In this document: positions 6,487 to 6,816 of the stretch, in pieces
How the letters are laid out: every line of letters starts with the position of its first letter
How positions within the stretch are numbered: position 1 is the first letter of the stretch
Source: a bacterium
Lineage (GTDB): Bacteria; Verrucomicrobiota; Verrucomicrobiae; Limisphaerales; J093
Direction of reading: 5' to 3'
Length of the DNA: 6,816 nucleotides
Assembly: GCA_021839785.1 (NCBI GenBank)
Contig: JAKCAB010000098.1
Location: 1-6,816 of the forward strand
The notes under the pieces: generated by a model
The model's input: the letters and a program-made list of their open reading frames with translations, nothing else
Database searches by the model: none
What the model was told of the DNA's origin: nothing
Program-made: the position numbers and the translations under genes

Positions 6487-6550
6487 GCAGGCCGGCCCGC
6501 CAAGTCTGCGGCCACGCAGCCGCCAATTTGCCGGCCGGCCCGCCGGGCTT
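6487..6550. terminator. Possible terminator structures in the convergent gap
   Basis: Between the ferredoxin stop and the stop of the RibD-type gene lie nested inverted repeats. GGCCGGC (6490-6496) pairs with GCCGGCC (6530-6536) and encloses CTGCG/CGCAG (6506-6510 and 6515-6519). A further small hairpin, GCCC-GCC-GGGC (6538-6548), ends in only two T. An 11-bp direct repeat, GCCGGCCCGCC, occurs at 6491-6501 and 6534-6544. The position between two convergent genes suits a shared terminator, but the lack of T-runs makes this weak. Confidence 0.3.
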
Positions 6551-6816
6551 CAGCGCGCCGAGGTGAACACACAGAACAGCTCGTCGCCGATTCGGCGCCG
6601 GCTTTTCAGCCGAAATCGCGCCGCATCGGCCAACCGTGCCGCGCCCACGCCTTCCGCGATCGTAGGCGCCTCGCGCCCGCCGAACACGAATGGGCAGATC
6701 GTCAGGTGCAATTCCTGAACCAACCCCGCGCGGAACAAAGCCTCGTTCAATTCGCCTCCGCCTTCGCACAGCAACCGCCGCACGCCCCAACGCGACCGCA
6801 GATGCGCCAGCGCCAC
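6550..6816 (-). CDS. RibD-C / dihydrofolate-reductase-fold reductase, C-terminal part (partial, runs off right edge)
   Basis: The 88 visible residues are the C-terminal end of a RibD_C domain, the NADPH-dependent reductase fold that reduces the ribosylamino-pyrimidine intermediate in riboflavin synthesis and also occurs in stand-alone DHFR-like proteins. Diagnostic pieces are RLLCEGGGELNEALFRAGLV, then ELHLTICPFVFGGREAPT, and a closing GDELFCVFTSAR. The EGGG-x-LN segment belongs to the nucleotide-binding and active-site region, and FGGREAPT is typical of the family. The frame is open to the last base of the window, so the true start lies outside. Whether an N-terminal deaminase domain (true bifunctional RibD) precedes it cannot be seen, so I give no symbol. 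The style EGGGELN...GGREAPT fits the stand-alone reductase type slightly better. The stop lies 75 bases from the convergent ferredoxin stop. Confidence 0.87.
   Translation of the reverse strand: MALAHLRSRWGVRRLLCEGGGELNEALFRAGLVQELHLTICPFVFGGREAPTIAEGVGAARLADAARFRLKSRRRIGDELFCVFTSAR

Overview
The window comes from a GC-rich bacterial chromosome segment that looks like housekeeping metabolism. It holds two large 2-oxoacid:ferredoxin oxidoreductases, a small [2Fe-2S] ferredoxin and the end of a riboflavin-type reductase gene. The two oxidoreductases point to an organism that makes low-potential reduced ferredoxin, so a fermentative, anaerobic or microaerobic lifestyle is likely. Ribosome binding sites are weak throughout. 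The style of the genes and of the intergenic DNA reminds me of Verrucomicrobiota or relatives, but this is an impression from memory and not something the window proves. No phage, transposase, CRISPR or toxin-antitoxin gene is visible.

Layout. (1) 1-1795, minus strand: the N-terminal 598 residues of a NifJ-type pyruvate:ferredoxin oxidoreductase, whose 3' half lies beyond the left edge. (2) 1796-2415: 620 bases with no credible gene. The part next to nifJ holds a possible promoter and inverted repeats. The rest (about 2047-2378) is an unusually dense series of tight perfect or near-perfect stem-loops, which looks like a dispersed intergenic repeat or a structured RNA. (3) 2416-6105, minus strand: a complete 1229-residue fused indolepyruvate (aryl-pyruvate) ferredoxin oxidoreductase carrying the alpha/TPP, Fe-S, gamma and C-terminal helical regions in one chain. 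(4) 6106-6186: a short divergent intergenic region with nested inverted repeats. (5) 6187-6474, plus strand: a 95-residue [2Fe-2S] ferredoxin. (6) 6475-6549: a 75-base GC-rich convergent gap with small hairpins and an 11-bp direct repeat. (7) 6550-6816, minus strand: the C-terminal 88 residues of a RibD-C/DHFR-fold reductase, cut by the right edge.

How the genes may work together. NifJ oxidises pyruvate to acetyl-CoA, and the fused IOR oxidises aryl-pyruvates from aromatic amino acid transamination to aryl-acetyl-CoA. Both deliver electrons to ferredoxin. The [2Fe-2S] ferredoxin encoded head-to-head with the IOR is a candidate partner, although these enzymes classically use 4Fe-4S-type ferredoxins. 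The most unexplained part of the window is the stem-loop array between the two oxidoreductase genes. I see no convincing wholly new protein system here.
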